Source: Streptomyces guryensis (lineage in GTDB: Bacteria > Actinomycetota > Actinomycetes > Streptomycetales > Streptomycetaceae). From it: DNA of 64,000 nt. Within the stretch, counting starts at the first letter, position 1. Every line of letters begins with the position of its first letter. Shown in pieces: positions 8,176-15,073 of the stretch. The notes beneath the pieces were generated by a model. It was not told the DNA's origin. It made no database searches and saw nothing but the letters and a program-made list of their open reading frames with translations. The translations under genes were made by a program, and so were the position numbers. The stretch lies in assembly GCF_021261325.1 (NCBI RefSeq), contig NZ_JAJSBI010000011.1, positions 186,001-250,000 on the forward strand, written 5' to 3'.

Positions 8176-8470
8176 CGTGGCCGGTGCCCTCCTGGGTGCG
8201 GATCGCGTCGCCCGGCTGCAGGGGAACCAGGCAAGCCCGTTGATTGGGGCGGTCGTTGACGGTCACGAGGCAGTCGAAACAGACGCCGATCCCGCAGAAG
8301 ACGCCGCGCGGTCGGCCCGCGCCCCGGGTGGTGCGCCACGAGGTGACGCCCGCCGCCCAGAGTGCGGCGGCGACCGTCTGCCCGGGCAGCGCCTCGGTCT
8401 CCCGGCCGTCCAGTGTCACCGTGAAGGCCGGGCGGGGGTGGGCCTGTGCCAGGTCCAGCGGAGAGGTCAC
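8168..8470 (-). CDS. D-hydroxyproline dehydrogenase, small [2Fe-2S] subunit
   Basis: A 100-residue ferredoxin-like protein with a plant-type [2Fe-2S] ligand set: C59, C64, C67 (FCGIGVCFDC) and C80. It carries the short domain found as SoxD/HcnA-like subunit in three-component amino acid dehydrogenases and opine oxidases. It would relay electrons between the two flavin subunits encoded on either side. Start and stop overlap both neighbours by 4 and 8 nt, indicating coupled translation. Confidence 0.82.
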   Translation of the reverse strand: MTSPLDLAQAHPRPAFTVTLDGRETEALPGQTVAAALWAAGVTSWRTTRGAGRPRGVFCGIGVCFDCLVTVNDRPNQRACLVPLQPGDAIRTQEGTGHDD

Positions 8471-9618
8471 GGGGTCTCCTCGGGAAAGCGGTCGGGGCGG
8501 AACGGGGCCAGGTCCAGGCCGGGCGTCTTCGCGGTCAGAACCTGGGCGATCAGATGCCCGGTGCCGGTGGCGAGCCCGATGCCCGCGCCCTCGTGCCCGC
8601 AGGCGTGGAAGAGGCCGGGGACACGGGGGTCGGGGCCGATGGCGGGCAGGTGGTCGGGCATGTACGGGCGGAAGCCAGCGTACGAGCGGATGGCGCGGAC
8701 GTCGGACAGGAAGGGGAACAGCCGGGTCGCGCCCGCGGCGAGGGCCCGCAGGGCCGGCAGCGGGACGGACCGGTCGAAGCCGACCCGTTCGCGGCTCGCG
8801 CCGATCAGGATCGGGCCCGCGGCCGTGCCCTCCACGACCGGCGAGGTCTGCAGCGCGGCGGAGTCGCTGGCCACGTCGGCCACGTAGTCGGCGGCGTACA
8901 CCTTGTGGTGGACCATACGCGGCAGCGTTTCGGTGACCAGGACGAAGCCGCGGCGCGGGAGGACGGGCAGGGAGGTGCCCGCGAGGGTGGCGAGTTCACC
9001 GCCCCAGGTGCCGGCCGCGTTGACCACCGCCGGGGTGTGGATGTCACCGCTGTGGGTACGAACTCCCCTCACTGTCCCGTCAGTTGTACGCAGGACCTCC
9101 GTCACCGCCCGGCCGGTGAGCAGGCGTGCTCCGGAGGTCCGCACGAGGTGGGCGGCTGCCAGGGCGGGCATGACCTGGGAGTCCTGCGGGTAGTGGACGG
9201 CGCCGGGCAGGCCGGGGGCGAGATGGGGTTCGAGGGCGTACAGCGCGTCGCCCGCGACGGTTTCGGCGACGACTCCGGCCGCACGCTGCCCGTCGGCGAA
9301 GTGCTCCAGGGCGGTGAGGCTGCCGGGCGAGGTGGCCACCACGACGCCGCCCTTGGCCTCGTACTCGATGGCCTCCCCGAACTCCTGCGCCAGTTCACCC
9401 CACAGACGGTTGGAGAGGAGCGCGAGGTCGAGCTCCGGTCCGGGCTCCTTGTCGGAGACGAGGAGGTTGCCCTCCCCCGCACCCGTCGTGCCGCCGGCCA
9501 CGGGGCCACGGTCCACGACGATGACGTCCAGGCCCGCGCGGGAGGCGTAGAGAGCGCAGGCGGCACCTGTCATGCCGGCTCCGACGATCACGACATCGCA
9601 GGTCAGTGGCTGACTCAC
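8467..9618 (-). CDS. D-hydroxyproline dehydrogenase, DadA/SoxB-like catalytic FAD subunit
   Basis: A 383-residue DAO-superfamily flavoprotein with N-terminal VVIVGAGMTGAACAL dinucleotide-binding motif and C-terminal GHEGAGIGLATGTG, the usual FAD-closing loop. It is predicted to oxidise cis-4-hydroxy-D-proline to the pyrroline. GTG 9616-9618 is the only start that keeps the whole Rossmann motif; no convincing Shine-Dalgarno is visible, so the mRNA may be leaderless or very short-leadered. It is the first gene of the minus-strand operon, and a near-palindromic site lies just upstream. Confidence 0.82.
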   Translation of the reverse strand: MSQPLTCDVVIVGAGMTGAACALYASRAGLDVIVVDRGPVAGGTTGAGEGNLLVSDKEPGPELDLALLSNRLWGELAQEFGEAIEYEAKGGVVVATSPGSLTALEHFADGQRAAGVVAETVAGDALYALEPHLAPGLPGAVHYPQDSQVMPALAAAHLVRTSGARLLTGRAVTEVLRTTDGTVRGVRTHSGDIHTPAVVNAAGTWGGELATLAGTSLPVLPRRGFVLVTETLPRMVHHKVYAADYVADVASDSAALQTSPVVEGTAAGPILIGASRERVGFDRSVPLPALRALAAGATRLFPFLSDVRAIRSYAGFRPYMPDHLPAIGPDPRVPGLFHACGHEGAGIGLATGTGHLIAQVLTAKTPGLDLAPFRPDRFPEETP

Positions 9619-9625
9619 GACAGTA

Positions 9626-9644
9626 CTATGTCACATATCACTGA
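9626..9644. promoter_or_regulatory. Candidate GntR operator at the hydroxyproline operon promoter
   Basis: CTATGTCACATATCACTGA starts 7 nt upstream of the GTG of the first operon gene and contains the odd-length perfect palindrome TATGTCACATA (9627-9637). A close relative lies at 5356-5374, and its first 11 bases recur at 34228. The position over the transcription/translation start suits repression by the FadR-type GntR protein encoded at the operon's end. Confidence 0.5.
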
Positions 9645-9716
9645 TTCTGAACATGGTGTGCACACGGCGGGCCGCATCCTCACGCCTGCCGCTGACGTGG
9701 ACATCACCTGCGATGA

Positions 9717-10196
9717 TCAGGCGACCCTGGAGCGCCTCCGCGTCGCCCACGCGACGGCTGTCCCGATCCCCGCGGCCAACAGCCCGAGCCCACCGAAGAC
9801 CAGCGGCCCCAGCCACAGCGACACGAACCCGTTGATCCGCGCGTCCTGGGGGGAACCCGCTCGGTAGAGCACCTCGACCTGCTCACCCGTCTCGTACGAC
9901 GGCGGATTGGCACCGGTGGAGTCCTGGAACGTCCTCCGCGTGCCGTCCGCCGACGTGAACGCCACCACCGGGTATGCCATGCGCTTGTCGCTCGTGCGGT
10001 TCTTGTGGAACGAGCTGCTGTGTTCGGTCCGCCACTGCACGGACACCACCGTGCCCCGGGCGCGCTCCGCATCCGCCAGCAGCGAGACCGACTGACCCGC
10101 AAGAATCAGCCCGATGGCCAGGAACAGCGCCCCGAACGCGATCACCGCGGATGTGATCCACCGACGGGCACGCCGCCCCCGCACCTGTACCTGCAC
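9717..10196 (-). CDS. DUF3592 membrane protein, 159 aa
   Basis: A small integral membrane protein with two hydrophobic helices, at about residues 14-40 and 125-150, flanking an extracytoplasmic segment of some 80 residues. That segment has the RGTVVSVQWRTEH and YETGEQVEVLYRAGSPQDARI patterns characteristic of DUF3592. Molecular role is unknown for the family. It starts with GTG at 10196 and ends in an Arg-rich cytoplasmic tail. It reads away from the neighbouring esterase gene with 176 nt between, so it is probably a single-gene unit. Confidence 0.7.
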   Translation of the reverse strand: MQVQVRGRRARRWITSAVIAFGALFLAIGLILAGQSVSLLADAERARGTVVSVQWRTEHSSSFHKNRTSDKRMAYPVVAFTSADGTRRTFQDSTGANPPSYETGEQVEVLYRAGSPQDARINGFVSLWLGPLVFGGLGLLAAGIGTAVAWATRRRSRVA

Positions 10197-10372
10197 GATG
10201 CCCCTCTCACTTGTCCGGCCTCACTCGCCGGAGCAAAGGGGAAACGTTATCCCGGGCGCCTCGGGCGCGGTGCCCCCACTCCGGACCGGCCTTCCCGATG
10301 GCGAAGTCAAGTCGTGAAACCTGGTCGGTAAACCCTTTGAGACAGCTCGTGATCCCTCCTAGGTTGGCGTGC

Positions 10373-11257
10373 ATGACGTTCGAAGTGCCCTACCAGCCGC
10401 TTCCGGTCGACCAGTCGGACGTCCGCTACGCCCACGGCCCCGACTCCGCTGTCCAGCCCGGAGTGCCTGGCGGCGAGACGATCGAGTTCGACTGGACAGA
10501 CAGCGCGATCTACCCGGGCACGTCCCGGAAGTTCTGGGTCCATGTGCCCGCCCAGTACGACGCCGCACAGCCGGCCTCACTGATGGTGTTCCAGGACGGA
10601 TGGTGGTACCTGGACCCCGAAGGAGAGGTCCGTGGCGCGATCGTCCTGGACAACCTCGTCCGGCGCGGCGACATCCCGGTCACCATCGGGGTGTTCGTCG
10701 ACCCCGGCGTGTTCCCCGACGCCGAGGACCCGAAGAACCGCAACACCGAGTACGACGCATTCGACGACCGGTACGTCAGTTTTCTCCTCGACGAGATCAT
10801 CCCCGAGGTCACGCAGCGGTACACGATCGCCGAGGACCCTGACCGGTGGGGCATCTGCGGGGGCAGCAGCGGTGGCAACTGCGCCTTCACCGCAGCGTGG
10901 CTGCGCCCGGACAGGTTCCGGCGCGTCATCGGGTACCTGTCCAGCTTCACGCAGATGCCGGGCGGCAACCCATACCCCGACCTGATCCCCGGCCTTCCCC
11001 GCAAGCCACTGCGAATCTTCCTGCAGGCGGGCCATCGTGACCTGCGCTGGAACGAGCCCGAAGCGAACTGGCTCGCCAACAACTTGCGTGTCGCAGCCGC
11101 ACTCGCGGAAGCCGGATACGACTTCCACCTCGTCCTGGGCGAGGGCGGCCACAGCCCCAACCACGGTGGAGTCCTGCTCCCTGATGCCCTGCGCTGGTTG
11201 TGGCGGTCGGATCATCGCCCGGCCCGGCCGGTCGGCCGGAGCGGGGCCACTTCCTAG
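10373..11257 (+). CDS. Esterase D/Fes-like alpha/beta hydrolase
   Basis: A 294-residue hydrolase of the PF00756 esterase group (enterobactin esterase/IroE-like or acetyl-xylan esterase-like). The nucleophile elbow is CGGSSGG at about 162-168, with S165 the likely nucleophile. A FVDPG segment and a late EGGHSPNHGG motif supply the expected acid and histidine regions. No signal peptide, so probably cytoplasmic. ATG 10373 begins the family-like sequence; the frame's extension to 10211 looks non-coding. The C-terminal tail past the Trp-rich RWLWR segment abuts an IS110 transposase relic, and its last residues may derive from that junction. Substrate unknown. Confidence 0.8.
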   Translation: MTFEVPYQPLPVDQSDVRYAHGPDSAVQPGVPGGETIEFDWTDSAIYPGTSRKFWVHVPAQYDAAQPASLMVFQDGWWYLDPEGEVRGAIVLDNLVRRGDIPVTIGVFVDPGVFPDAEDPKNRNTEYDAFDDRYVSFLLDEIIPEVTQRYTIAEDPDRWGICGGSSGGNCAFTAAWLRPDRFRRVIGYLSSFTQMPGGNPYPDLIPGLPRKPLRIFLQAGHRDLRWNEPEANWLANNLRVAAALAEAGYDFHLVLGEGGHSPNHGGVLLPDALRWLWRSDHRPARPVGRSGATS

Positions 11258-11364
11258 GAGCGCCGGTCTCGGATCAGGGCCCGCAGCACGTGGGCTCTGC
11301 GGTGGCCGAGGGCGAACACGGCCTGGGTATGGCCATTCCCCTCGGTCCGCTTTCGGTCGTAGAA
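11254..11364 (-). pseudogene. C-terminal relic of an IS110-family transposase
   Basis: The last 36 codons of a minus-strand frame ending at 11254 read FYDRKRTEGNGHTQAVFAL and then HRRAHVLRALIRDRRS. This closely follows the conserved C-terminus of IS110-family (transposase_20) proteins, FYxRKRAEGKxHxQALxALARRRxxVLxALxRD. The rest of the roughly 400-codon transposase, including the DEDD and Ser-containing domains, is absent. It touches the stop codon of the esterase gene. Confidence 0.65.
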
Positions 11365-11705
11365 GGTTCGAGAGTGCCCGCCTTTCCCGGCCTCCTCCGA
11401 GACAACACATCCCCCTCCTGCACGCCCCGCACGCCCACCCCGGCTTCCACGACGAGACCACACGTACGACAGCCGCACCCCCGTGCCCTCATTGCGTCAC
11501 GATCACCACAACCAGTGGTGAAGGCACGCGGGCGGGTGACGTCCTCCGCCGACCCCGCCCTCTCGCCGGATCCCTCACCAAGGGGCCGGACTTCACCGCC
11601 GTACCGGAGCGGGCGCGGACGGGACGGTTTCGCGGACTGCGGCCGGTCCCCTGCCGGGGCGTTCCCCTCGTACTCGTGATCTCCTCGCGCCGATCCCGGC
11701 GGCGG
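11258..11705. other. Intergenic debris after the esterase gene
   Basis: About 450 bases holding the IS110 relic at the left and otherwise no recognisable gene. Short open frames on both strands lack ribosome sites and familiar motifs. A small inverted sequence (ACCACAACCAGTGGT) sits near 11507-11521. Nothing else could be supported. Confidence 0.5.
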
Positions 11706-12368
11706 TCAGCCCTCCGGGGCCGGCACCACCCTCAGGTGCGCCGCCGTGTGCCGGGACCTGCGGGCCTTGGGGCGGGCGGGGCGGGTCTCCCGCAGCACCA
11801 GCGTCAACCTCGTGTACCCCATGTCCTGCAGCGTCCTCGGGGTCTCGTCCACCACACGGCAGTCGGTGGCGCCCCAGCGCGGATCGGGGTGGGTCAGGGG
11901 GCGTACGGCGCCGTCGTGCGCCACGGCCTGTTCGCCGACCGCGCGGATCCAGTGCGGCAGGCCCTGCCGGTAGGCGGCCTCCATGATCGGGTCCTGGGCG
12001 ATGTCACGGCGGATGGCTTGGAGGCCGTGATCGTGGCCGTAGCGCTCGACCGCGGCGGCGAAGTGCGCCAGCATCGGCAGGCACCAGCTGGACTCGTGCT
12101 CGCCGAGGACCGTGCCCGCGTCAGGGTGGAACAGCACGAATCTGAGGAAGTTGTCGCCCGGCATCGCCGTCTGATGCGGGCTCACCTCACGGAAAAGTGA
12201 CGCGAAAGCATTGTTGGAGAGAACGACGTCCCAGCGGTGGTCGAGGACGACGGACGGGAAGCGAACCGCCTCCAGGAGGGCGGTGTAGTCCTGCAGATAC
12301 GCCTGGGCCTCAAGACTCTCGGGGACGGGCCGCGGTGCCGGACGCTGCCCTCCTGCCTGATACGCCAT
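11706..12368 (-). CDS. MmyB-like ligand-binding domain protein lacking an HTH
   Basis: A 220-residue protein consisting almost entirely of the PAS-like MmyB ligand-binding domain: the RWDVVLSNNAFASLF region, then FLRFVLFHPDA, then GATDCRVVDETPRTLQDMGY near the end. Usual MmyB-type regulators have an extra 80-90-residue Xre helix-turn-helix at the N-terminus; here the protein begins directly with a PESLEAQAYLQDY linker, and no HTH is found in any upstream frame. It may sense a ligand (fatty acids are proposed for the family) and act through a partner. The XRE gene transcribed divergently 223 bp away is an obvious candidate. Confidence 0.72.
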   Translation of the reverse strand: MAYQAGGQRPAPRPVPESLEAQAYLQDYTALLEAVRFPSVVLDHRWDVVLSNNAFASLFREVSPHQTAMPGDNFLRFVLFHPDAGTVLGEHESSWCLPMLAHFAAAVERYGHDHGLQAIRRDIAQDPIMEAAYRQGLPHWIRAVGEQAVAHDGAVRPLTHPDPRWGATDCRVVDETPRTLQDMGYTRLTLVLRETRPARPKARRSRHTAAHLRVVPAPEG

Positions 12369-12591
12369 CGGGAGGTCACCCCTCTTGCCTCTGCGGCCTT
12401 CACGCGGCGCCTTGATCCTGCGGCCCCGAATCGAGTCGTGTCAACTATCGTGGCATTTCGTGCTTGTTGACGGCTGAAATTGGCCACAGTTGTGGCGACA
12501 CCTGGATGTGAGTTCGAACTACCCGGTAATCTCCGTCGAGTTCACGGCAACCGCTTGTGAGAAGCCTGTGCGAAACGTAGGAGATCTGTCG

Positions 12592-13245
12592 GTGACGGAT
12601 GGCTTCGAGGGTCCGGGCACCACGGCTACGACCGCTGCGCTGCCGGCCGTCGTCGCTCGCGTCACCGCGCTCGCCGACCGGCTCGGCGTGGAACACACGG
12701 AGGTCTTCGACACCGGCCGCCTGTCCGCCGCCTCGGGCGTCCCCGAGCCCGTGGTCAGAACCCTGCTGAGCGGCCGTCCGGCGGGCGAGCCCGATGTCCA
12801 GGAGCGGTTTCTGCAGCGGCTGGACCTGCTGCGCCGCACCCGGCTCAAGCCCAACGGACGCAAGTACACCCAGCAGGAGATCGCCGACGGTGCGGGCATG
12901 TCGCGCCAGCAGGCGGGGGCGCTGATCAACGGTGACCGGCGCCCCACCATGGAACACTGCGACGCCATCCAGCGCTTCTTCCGGGTGCACGCGGGCTTCC
13001 TCACGGCCGAGGACCCCGAGGCCCTCGTCGGCGCCCTGCAGAGCACCGAGCAGGAACTCCTGCACAAGCTCGCCGAGCGGAAGGCGGCAGCGGCCGCCGA
13101 CGACCCGCTGGAGCGGCTGCTGCAGGACCACGGCGTCCGCGGAATCGCCTGGCGGGCCGCACAGCTGCCCACCGACCAGCACCGCGACAAGGTCGCGGAG
13201 TGGCTGGACATGCTCCTGGAGAGCGTCAAGCGGCCCGAGTCGTGA
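12592..13245 (+). CDS. XRE-type helix-turn-helix regulator paired with ImmA-like protease
   Basis: A 217-residue DNA-binding protein. A central Cro/C1-type helix-turn-helix (YTQQEIADGAGMSRQQAGAL, then INGDRRP, about residues 90-120) is followed by a helical C-terminal part. GTG 12592 is chosen because AGGAG lies 9 nt upstream; the frame continues to 12490. The stop overlaps the next gene's start (GTGA). XRE plus ImmA/IrrE-like peptidase pairs typically work as repressor and derepressor protease, so this protein is probably the cleavage or control partner of the next gene. No phage genes adjoin. Confidence 0.75.
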   Translation: MTDGFEGPGTTATTAALPAVVARVTALADRLGVEHTEVFDTGRLSAASGVPEPVVRTLLSGRPAGEPDVQERFLQRLDLLRRTRLKPNGRKYTQQEIADGAGMSRQQAGALINGDRRPTMEHCDAIQRFFRVHAGFLTAEDPEALVGALQSTEQELLHKLAERKAAAAADDPLERLLQDHGVRGIAWRAAQLPTDQHRDKVAEWLDMLLESVKRPES

Positions 13246-13808
13246 GCCTGGGGAGAGCTGTGGGCATCGCAAGGCAAATGCGCCGCCTGTGCGGCGAGCT
13301 GGTCGCGGAACTCACCCTTGCCGCGCCGGCGCCGCCCGACGACCTGTACGGCGCGCTCTGCGACGCGATGAGCAGGCGCCGCGGTCGGCCGGTCCACTTC
13401 CGCACGGCCGCCTTCCCGGCCGGCACGGCGAGCGGGCTGTGGCTCGACATGACCGACCAGGACCTCGTGGTGATCGAGGAACGGACGGCGCCGGACCACC
13501 AGTTGGTGATCCTCGGACATGAGCTGTGGCACATGAAGGCCGGGCACTGCGGCCATCACGTCGAGGGCGTCCGGGTCGCGGCCCGTCTGCTCGGCGACGA
13601 CGCGGACCTGCGGGCCACCGTCCGCAAGGTGGCCGCCCGCAGCCGCTTCGACCTCGCCGAGGAGCAGGAGGCCGAGTCCTTCGGTCTGCTGCTGGCCAGC
13701 AAGTGCCGTACGTGGCTGGCGGGTTCGGGGGTGCGGGGGCCGGTGCAGCGCGATCATCTGGCGGGACGGATCGAGGCGTCGTTGGGGTATCTGGGGCCGC
13801 AGGGCTGA
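13242..13808 (+). CDS. ImmA/IrrE-like zinc peptidase
   Basis: A 188-residue protein with the HELWH zincin motif at residues 93-97 and a downstream acidic stretch (EEQEAES) that can supply the third ligand. This is the layout of ImmA/IrrE (PF06114) metallopeptidases, which cleave or unseat XRE repressors, often under DNA damage. The GTG start overlaps the regulator stop. A second in-frame GTG at 13260 has a stronger GGGGAG ribosome site 4 nt away and could be the true start. No membrane segment. Confidence 0.75.
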   Translation: MSLGRAVGIARQMRRLCGELVAELTLAAPAPPDDLYGALCDAMSRRRGRPVHFRTAAFPAGTASGLWLDMTDQDLVVIEERTAPDHQLVILGHELWHMKAGHCGHHVEGVRVAARLLGDDADLRATVRKVAARSRFDLAEEQEAESFGLLLASKCRTWLAGSGVRGPVQRDHLAGRIEASLGYLGPQG

Positions 13809-14128
13809 GTACGCCCCGGCCGGCGCTCGGGCACGTGGTACGCCGGTGGAGCCTCACGCCCGCCTGCGGTGAAGCAGAACGGCGGGTTCGGGATGAGGGC
13901 CGCTGTCCGCCCGGTCCGGCAAGAACCGGGGCCGCGCGAGCGGCCGAAAGCCCTTGTCCTCCAGGGTGGAACTGCTTTCCCGCAAGGGATTTCGAGGACC
14001 TCTCGCCTCGGCTGAGCGGGCGAACCGGTGGGTGCCCGGACCCCATTGTCAGTGGCGGGCGGCAAGCTGGAGTCACGCCCCCTTGTGCGGGGTGCGACCG
14101 ACGACGCCGACGCGGGGAGAGCCGACCG
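13809..14128. other. Intergenic region with DNA-damage-type promoter
   Basis: Some 320 bases with no coding potential I would support. The right half contains the TTGTCAGTG promoter element at 14046-14068. The left part shows only short GC-rich inverted matches and no clear terminator for the ImmA-like gene. Confidence 0.5.
14046..14068 (+). promoter_or_regulatory. PafBC/RecA-NDp-like DNA-damage promoter
   Basis: TTGTCAGTG at 14046-14054, then exactly 8 nt, then CAAGCT at 14063-14068. The published actinobacterial RecA-independent DNA-damage promoter is TTGTCRGTG-N8-TANNNT. The first element matches fully; the -10 hexamer keeps A2 and T6 but has C at position 1. It lies 60 nt upstream of the ATG of the 75-residue gene on the same strand. 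Confidence 0.55.
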
Positions 14129-14356
14129 ATGCCCACTGCCGTACTGACCGACCGCGAGCGCACCGCCGTACAGGCCTACCTGCGGCTCCTGCACACCGTA
14201 CGAGCCGCGTTCGACGGTCCGCCCGGCTCCTCGCGACCACCCGTCGTGCCGCCCTCCGTGATCGCCGAGGCGGAGCAGGCGCTTTCGGCCGCGGGACTTG
14301 CGGGGAACGAGGAGGAGTTCTTCCGGCTGCTGCAGAGCTGGTGCCCGGAGCCCTGA
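14129..14356 (+). CDS. Small hypothetical protein, 75 aa
   Basis: ATG 14129 has GGGGAG about 9 nt upstream and gives an acidic, Ala/Leu-rich 75-residue protein with no signal peptide or membrane helix. It is predicted mostly helical around a Pro-rich linker (residues 31-42), ending LLQSWCPEP. No family recognised. It stands alone behind a TTGTCAGTG-type promoter, so a role in the DNA-damage response is a reasonable guess from context only. Coding use resembles neighbouring genes. Confidence 0.6.
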   Translation: MPTAVLTDRERTAVQAYLRLLHTVRAAFDGPPGSSRPPVVPPSVIAEAEQALSAAGLAGNEEEFFRLLQSWCPEP

Positions 14357-14389
14357 CGGCCGACGGCCGGCGGCCGCGAGGGATGAGGT

Positions 14390-15073
14390 TCAAGGCGCGT
14401 GCGACACGGTGATCGCCGTGGCCACCAGCCCCCGCTGGACGGTCCACCGACCCTCGAAGTGACCGAGCCGACGGCCACCCACCACCGGGCCGGGGACGAG
14501 CAGTTCGGCGCGGAAGCCGCCGTGCAGCCGCTCGTCGAGGTCGACGGAGACCTCGATGTCGGCCTCGGTGAACTCCAGCCACAGTCCGGTGAGGGGGAAC
14601 CACGCCTTGTAGACGGACTCCTTGGCGCTGAACAGGAGCCGGTCCCAGTGGACCTCGGGGTGCCGCACGGCCAGGCGGCGCAGCCTGGCCGTCTCGTCGG
14701 GCAGGGACACGGCGTCCAGGACGCCCTCCGGGAGCGGCCGGTGGGGTTCGGCGTCGATGCCGACGGAGGCCAGGTCGGTGGCGCGGACCAGGGCGGCGGC
14801 GCAGTAGCCGTCGCAGTGGGTCATGCTGCCGGCCAGGCCGGGCGGCCAGCCCGGTGCGCCGCGTTCGCCGGGCAGGAGGGGCTGCGGCGGCACGCCGAGC
14901 TTCTCCATGGCGCGGCGGGCGCAGGCGCGTACGAGGGCGAACTCGCGGCGGCGCTTGTGGACAGCCCGTGCGACGACGGCCGCCTCCTCGGCGTACAGCG
15001 GCGCGGGCTCGCTCCCGTCGTCGCCGAGCACCTCCACGGCCACCACCTCGTCCGGCAGCAGCTCCTCGATCAC
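14390..15073 (-). CDS. Sfp-type 4'-phosphopantetheinyl transferase
   Basis: A 227-residue enzyme that transfers phosphopantetheine from CoA to carrier proteins of polyketide and non-ribosomal peptide synthases. The signature is complete: VGIDAEP with D107 and E109, and FSAKESVYKAW with K151, E152 and K156. Length and sequence layout are those of actinobacterial broad-specificity Svp/Sfp-like enzymes. The GTG start at 15073 overlaps the stop of the metallophosphoesterase gene (GTGA); the long in-frame extension to 15412 is antisense shadow and was dropped. A two-gene operon with the preceding gene is likely. Confidence 0.88.
   Translation of the reverse strand: MIEELLPDEVVAVEVLGDDGSEPAPLYAEEAAVVARAVHKRRREFALVRACARRAMEKLGVPPQPLLPGERGAPGWPPGLAGSMTHCDGYCAAALVRATDLASVGIDAEPHRPLPEGVLDAVSLPDETARLRRLAVRHPEVHWDRLLFSAKESVYKAWFPLTGLWLEFTEADIEVSVDLDERLHGGFRAELLVPGPVVGGRRLGHFEGRWTVQRGLVATAITVSHAP

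Noticed and set aside
11507..11521. ACCACAACCAGTGGT inverted sequence as an operator
   Set aside because: Short and imperfect, with no gene start within reach.
12592..13808. XRE/ImmA pair as a prophage or integrative element marker
   Set aside because: No integrase, portal, replication or transfer genes and no attachment repeats are visible nearby; a stand-alone regulatory pair is more likely.
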